Positions 58,621-64,000 of a stretch of DNA of 64,000 nt are shown here, in pieces. Origin of the DNA: Voacanga thouarsii (taxonomy: Eukaryota; Streptophyta; Magnoliopsida; Gentianales; Apocynaceae); NCBI GenBank assembly GCA_026120185.1, contig JANUWF010001625.1, positions 1,116,001 through 1,180,000 on the forward strand. Direction: 5' to 3'. Position numbers and translations under genes: made by a program. The notes beneath the pieces are model-generated. The model worked only from the letters and a program-made list of their open reading frames with translations, was not told the DNA's origin and ran no database searches. Numbering within the stretch: position 1 is the stretch's first letter; the number at the start of each line of letters is the position of its first letter.

Positions 58621-60156
58621 CCGAACTACTCACCTTCTTGGCCGAATGGTTCCTTCTCCATGGCCATGTTTTCTTCATCTTTCTTGGACGAATTTAAACC
58701 TCTGGGAATTGAGATCCATTCGAAACTCCTTCAAGGAATTCATCAATCAAGTAAGCCATTTTAACCCATCTTTTAAATTCTAGATTCATGTCTCTAGGAT
58801 GATGTTGATAGAAAATGGATTGCGAATAAGGTTTGAGTATATATTGTTGAGGTTGAAGCATGAATGTATGTATGAATATAAAGGAGATGGGATTTATGCA
58901 TCGATGGATTATTTTGGTTGATTGCATGATGATTTGAGGTTTAATGCATGTCTCCATGTCATAGGTAGTATTTGTGATTAAGTATGCTAGAGATTATGTC
59001 ACCTTTGGTGAATATGATTTATATTCATGTTGGATTATTGAAACCATGATCATATTTATGCTCGTAGGAGTTAGATCATGTCTTGATAAATTTAGATCTA
59101 TGCTTATATGCATGATTTGGATGATTTGATGAATTGAAGGATTGTATATGTTCATGTTTGTGGTTAGGCATAGAAATATGATCATGACCTAGTTGTCTCT
59201 AAGCTAATTTTTATTTCTTGAGTACAATATTTTTATAATTTGATTTTGCTAGTAATTTTGAAAAACCCTAGGAGGGGTAAATTTGGATTATTATATATAA
59301 TAAGGATATTTTAGTCAAATAAATAATAGCTTTTGCTAGAAAAATAAAATATATAGATATTATATATAAAATGATAATATCAAATAAAGCCTTTTATGGA
59401 AATAATCATAATTAGTAAAATATTTATTACTAAAAATTTAATTATTATCTTTTAATCAAAACCCATTAAAAATTTATTTATTATCTTTCAAGCAAGACTC
59501 ATTAAATTTATTTTCAACTAATTTTAGTTATCAATTATTTTCTAACAACTAAATTATTAATAAATCATTATTTTACCTAATTCCACCTAGGACTCATCAT
59601 CAAATAAACTTTAAATCTTTCTTAGCAAGATTTAAACCTTCAACTTATTAGTACTATTTCCCAAAACATTAATTATTTTAAATATCAAATTAGGCTTAGC
59701 TTATGAACCTATTTATTTATTGTTTGGCCTTAAAGCTTAGGACACTTGGATCATGGTAGTAGTAAGTTAAGTTGTTTTAAATTGAGAAAGTGGATTCTGG
59801 TTTGAGTTTGATTATGGTTTGTATTTGCCCATGCTGGGTTAGGTCAGCTGTTGGAGACCTTTGTTGTGAGCAAGGATCAGGTAAGCTCCTACATAAAACT
59901 TGTTTGATGAAAAATGATTTTTTTTTTATGGCAAGCCAAATGTAGAGTGCATGGTCACTCATTTCTGTAAAGGCAATTGAGGATTATTTCCATTTTCATT
60001 TCAGACAAATAAATTATTTGTAAATCAAGGAGCGGTTTTACTCAGAACCTAAAACTCTTTCTAAAACCAGTTTTGCCCCAAATTTTGGACAACCTTAATT
60101 GCCATTTTCAAGTGGAACTATGTTTTGTTCATTTTTCCCAAGTGGGATACGTTATG

Positions 60157-60674
60157 TTGAGTACTCAATAGGGGTAGACTGGTAGTACTAGTTTTGAAGA
60201 GCAAGAATGAGTCATCTGGCAGGAAGCCACCTCCAGAAGACAAACTCAACTTAGAGAAACGTCAGTACTACTTAGTCATGCCGGTCCGAGCTAGCAGTTT
60301 TTATTTCAGTCAAGTGACTGTGTTATACCGAAATGGACACCTGGTTGTTGTTTGGGTATAGAGAAGGACGAGTATCTTGTCCAATAGGCCGATCACCTAC
60401 CTTTTGTCAGTCTGCACAAAGTGTGGCATTCTGACCGGTAGTATGCACAAAGTGTGGCATACTGACTATGTGGACATGGGGCCTAACGTGTGGTAACCCA
60501 TTACCACCATTTTTGAGTGGTTGATTTTATTGTACCTATATGGTTGGAAAGCCAAAATGCCACTCTTGTTTTTGAACATCATTCATTGCTTGCCAGTATT
60601 TCTTTTGTCAGTCTACACAAAGTGTAGTATTCTGACCGTTGTATGGAAATGGGGCCCAACGTGTGGTAACCCAT
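60157..60674 (+). other. Structured LTR module of X copy L, with duplications
   Basis: Palindrome TTGAGTACTCAA at 60157-60168. After the GTCAG/CTGAC hairpin an extra hairpin is present at 60440-60463 with perfect 7-bp arms AGTATGC/GCATACT around ACAAAGTGTG. The block ending AACCCAT is repeated at an offset of 173 bp, close to the 181-bp repeat of copy E. Confidence 0.6.
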
Positions 60675-61175
60675 GACCACCTTTATGAGTGGTTGATTTT
60701 ATTGTGCACTTGTATGGTTCCAAAAAGAGGAAAACACCACTCTTGCTTTTGACTAATGGTTATTGCTTACCAATATTTCTCTTATAAAGATTTCACACTT
60801 TGCATCCACGAACTATTTTCACTGAACACCCAAAGCACACACGGACTTACTGAGATTTCTGTGTCATCACCTTTTTACCATGATTTCAGGTCGATCCTGC
60901 CGTGGAGATGAGTAGCTAGGGTTATCTGCCTTAGAAGAGAATGTTGTCTTTTATTTTTATGTATTGCTTTGAGGAGTTGAGAGTGGATGATTTTATTTAT
61001 GGATTTGTTTTTCTTTTGGGAATTCTTGGATTCATTCTGGGTTTTAATAAATTTTAAGTTAAAGTATTATTTTTATTCCACTATTTTATTTGTGTGACCT
61101 AATTATAAAGACCCCTTGTCCTTTGGATGGGGCGACATCCCCGGCCCTAGCGGGCCTAGGTAGCGGGGTGTTACA

Positions 61176-62312
61176 TTACGTGCTAAAAGGGTCTGTTAGG
61201 GAATTGCTAGTTAATGAGGCCTATAGTGGGGGACAAATGGGATATTTTGGTGTTGCGAAAGCCTTAGGCACACTTCAAGAACATTTCTTTTGGCCCAAAA
61301 TGAAAAGAATGTAGAAAAATATTATTCCCATTGCATAACATGTAGGGGAGCTAAATTTAAGTCACTTCCACATAGACTGTACACTTATTTGCCCATTTTT
61401 AATGTCTCTTGGGTTGATATTTCTATAGATTTTATCTTATGGTTGCCTAGATCTAAAAGAGGCAAGGACTCCATATTTGTGGTTGTTGATAGGTTTTCAA
61501 AAATGGCTCATTTTACGGCTTGCTCCAAGACTAATGATACTTCATATATTGCAGATTTATTCTTTATCGAGTTAGTAAGGATGCATGGAATCCGAAGGAC
61601 TATTATGTCTGATAGGGACATTAAATTTCTTAGCCATTTTTGGAGAGTCTTGTAAAATAAATTTGGTACTTATCTTTTGTTTTCCACTGCTTGTCACCGC
61701 CAAATGTATGGGCAAACGGAGGTGGTCAACCGGACACTCACCTAACTCTTAAGGACCATTATCAAGAAAAACTTGAAGAATTGGGAAGAGTACTTATCCC
61801 ACATTTAGTTTGCTTACATCCCGGCTATCCATTCCACTACTTCATATTCTCCTTTTCAAGTTGTATGTGGTTTTAATCCTCTAATGCCTTTGGAATTGAT
61901 TCCTTTACCTGTAATAGAATGCATGAATCTTGATGGAGATAAGAAAGGAGAATTAGTGAAGGCACTCCATGAAAAAGTAAAGGCAGCCATCGCAAAGTGA
62001 AATGAAGATATTACCTTTAAGCATAACCAAGGGAGGAAACCGATTTCATTTAAGCCTGGCGATTGGGTCTGGGTGCACCTTCTCAAGAAGAAATTTCCTC
62101 CTCAAATGAGGAGCAAGTTGGACCCAACAGGCGATGGGCCGTTTGAAGTCATTAGCCTAGTTGGAGATAATGCCTACAATATCGACTTGCTTAGTGAGTA
62201 TAAAGTTAGTGCTACATTCAATGTTAGTGACTTAACTCCTTTTGATGTAGGTGATGATTTATGGATGAATCAACTCCAAGAAGGGGGAAATGATAGGAAT
62301 AAAGCTAACTAG
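61176..62312 (+). pseudogene. Integrase and pol C-terminus of Gypsy element M
   Basis: Zinc-binding region [18 protein letters not shown] then HCITCRGAK; both His of the usual HGGGLMGHFG are Tyr here. The core has [20 protein letters not shown] (first Asp near 61428), [13 protein letters not shown] (second near 61611) and GQTEVVNRTLT (Glu near 61719). The long frame 61290-61655 stops before the third residue, then frames shift. The end (62073-62312) has KLDPTGDGPFEVI, DNAYNIDLLSEY and SATFNVSDLTPFD. No chromodomain was seen. Confidence 0.9.
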
Positions 62313-62336
62313 GTAGTTTAAACTAAAGAAGGGGAG
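62313..62336 (+). other. Polypurine tract region of element M
   Basis: AAAGAAGGGGAG directly before the 3' LTR, as at 53403-53415. Confidence 0.65.
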
Positions 62337-62640
62337 CAACAATGCATGGGCCAACGACAAGATCAAGGACCAAGAGACTCCAAGGCGATATCCAATTGCT
62401 CATACAACCGTATTTGATTATGGAAGGGATTTGGAGTGAAGAAGGTGAAGGTCTAAAATGGGAAAAACAAAGCAAGCAGCGGAAGCGAAAAGTTGAAAAA
62501 CTGAAGAACAAGAAATTCCCAGGCCATAGTAGGCACTGGTTCCAGCGGACTAGCTGGCACTGGTCACGGCCTGGCAGGACTCTGAAGGAAATTTTTTTTA
62601 CCTTTTTTTCTCGTTCTCAGAATTGGCTGGACCAGAATGT
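62337..62640 (+). mobile_element. 3' LTR of element M, truncated
   Basis: Aligns with the LTR at 53416: ATGCATGGGCCAA, AAGGACCAAGAGACTCCAAG and GGAAGGGATTTGGAGTG. It then passes through a short GGCACTGG minisatellite and stops matching near 62640. Confidence 0.68.
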
Positions 62641-64000
62641 GTGAAATTGGGGTAGGAACGCTGGTAGAAACCTCTTGTGCAATTCCTACAGGCCTCCTAC
62701 TCCATCTATGCATGTATATGAACATCAATCTCTCGATCTTCTAGTATATAGCCTGTCTAATCCCGTTCGGTGAACTACTCACAGACTAAGGAATTTTCTT
62801 AGAGAGAGAGAAGGCATGTTTTTTTTCTTACACCAGAAGCATGGAAAAATAACGTTGTTTTCTTAACCCTAAAAAGAGTCAAAACCACACCCTTTTTATC
62901 CTCCTATTTAACCTAAATAAAATCCTAGATTAAACTGGACTGGCCCATTAGACTCTTAGTTTAATCTTTTTAGACTAAATTAATTATTCAAATTAGAACC
63001 AAATAAAAAAGCCCAATAAATAATTAATTTTCCATTCCAAATAAACTAGTCCAATTAACAAGCCCATATTAGTTTAGTCCTAGGCTAATCTTTAATTATT
63101 CAAACTGGGCCAAAGCCCTGAATAATTAATTAACCCACCAAACTAATTTAATTAATTCTCTCTCTCCATGGACCTTTATTTTATTCTAGCCCAATAATTA
63201 AATCAGACTACTTAAATAAAATAAATTCTATTAATTTAATTTAAGACCAATTCCTTAGCCTGCATTTAATTAGGACTTACGGTCTATATTGGGGCCAAAA
63301 GACACACCGCATTGACTACTAAAATGACCAAAATATCTCTGCCATATAAATAGCTATATTTTACATTTTAAATATTTTCTAATATCACCATAAGAAAATA
63401 TTGATCCCCATGGACAACGCTGCGTTAGCAAAGTCTCCGACCTACAGGTGTAATGACTAAAATGTCCCTCTATACATCACCGTATATTTAGAGAGGAAGA
63501 AATATACTAACACATCTCTAAATGACATCTACCATCCTTAGGCTTCTAATCCAATTATCCATGACTTCCTGTATTATTTCCGCTTTCCAAGTGAGCTACC
63601 CTAAAGCAAACATCCAAGTCATGTTTCATAAGGCCATGGATATTTAGATCATTCAGACAACCATAAGGGGCAATATAGTATAGAAATTATCTTGTACAAG
63701 TCTGTCCTAACTAACTAGTCCCACATACCCAACATGCAAGTATATTGGTGCTACAATAGAATCTCAACTATAGCATATCAAAGTACATGCTTCTAGCTTT
63801 GTCAGACAACCAACTCATACTCAAGTTGTAGAGTACTAGTCCACGCTGTAGCAGTTGTAGTCTAGGTTTCTACCATATAGTACTTTTAGAAACCACAACT
63901 ACAGGTCCTGTTCTACGTATTCAAAATACGCTTATGTCATGAAGTGAGTGGACTACTCACTGGCTAAAGGTAAGCCATTTCCCATTTGAAATTCACAACA
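62641..64000. mobile_element. Probable LTR or retroelement fragment, not classified
   Basis: AT-rich, non-coding sequence to the window end. It lacks good ORFs. The layout (a GAGAGAGAGA purine stretch near 62802, TAATTAA-rich middle, then a mixed region) resembles the reverse-oriented Angela LTR in style, but I find no direct match, no clear TG/CA edge and no duplication. It could be a reverse-oriented Copia LTR running out of the window. Confidence 0.35.

Larger units (their letters stand above)
57650..61175 (+). mobile_element. Family X LTR, copy L, 5'-truncated
   Basis: Lacks the family start and the tRNA-like segment. It opens at GGCTGGAAATGGCAGCCG, which matches 39765 in copy I, and ends properly at GCGGGGTGTTACA. 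Length is 3526 bp. It sits where RT/RNase H of element M should be, so one deletion appears to have removed both the 5' end of L and that part of M. No target duplication can be expected. Confidence 0.82.

Noticed and set aside
58547..58783. ORFs with LSLSLS runs
   Set aside because: Translation of the CT microsatellite in X copy L; not a gene.
62641..64000. A host gene or promoter at the right end
   Set aside because: AT-rich, no coding frame, no splice-site series; style fits an LTR fragment better, though I could not classify it.

Overview
This window is eukaryotic plant DNA, most likely from a eudicot with a large, repeat-rich genome. I find no host gene, rRNA, genuine tRNA or CRISPR array. 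Essentially all of it is long-terminal-repeat (LTR) retrotransposon sequence stacked up to three or four insertions deep, as in pericentromeric heterochromatin. The evidence is decayed Ty3/Gypsy and Ty1/Copia polyproteins, tRNA primer-binding sites, polypurine tracts, TG...CA LTR ends and 5-bp target-site duplications. Almost every reading frame is broken. Element boundaries not supported by TG/CA ends or duplications are approximate.

Layout of 1-32.45 kb. A Tekay/Del-type chromovirus lies on the minus strand from 12304 to 32450. Its gag, protease, RT, RNase H, integrase and chromodomain run right to left, and an extra acidic leader ORF sits at 27845-28498. Its 3' LTR (12304-19188) holds a truncated Angela/BARE-like Copia element (13225-17570). 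Its gag is split by an LTR of a family I call X (copy E, 23611-27565), and its 5' LTR holds a piece of an Athila-like element (29323-31410). To the left, another X copy (A, 1-12303) is split by a related LTR (C), which is itself split by X copy B (5336-9644).

Layout of 32.45-53.4 kb. The chromovirus sits inside an Athila-type Gypsy element on the plus strand. Integrase and tail (32451-35189) run into an LTR (35190-46804) that is followed by a tRNA-Asp-type primer-binding site and an ORF. That LTR is interrupted by X copy I (holding solo LTR J) and by a solo Angela LTR. The ORF after it is interrupted by X copy F with a perfect duplication. An inverted copy of the same Athila head and LTR follows (about 52072-53361).

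Layout of 53.4-64 kb. A third Gypsy element (M) has an LTR, a tRNA-Met-like primer site, gag, protease and integrase. Its RT/RNase H has been replaced by a 5'-truncated X copy (L). The last 1.36 kb looks like a fragment of another LTR.

The most interesting signal is in the X, J, C and Tekay LTRs. They share a structured 3' half: a 12-bp palindrome, then a series of stem-loops whose arms differ between copies and families while staying complementary, then a conserved motif and a GC-rich hairpin terminal block. Family X LTRs also carry an internal tRNA-like segment with A-box and B-box matches. Both suggest RNA-level functions of these LTRs that could be tested.
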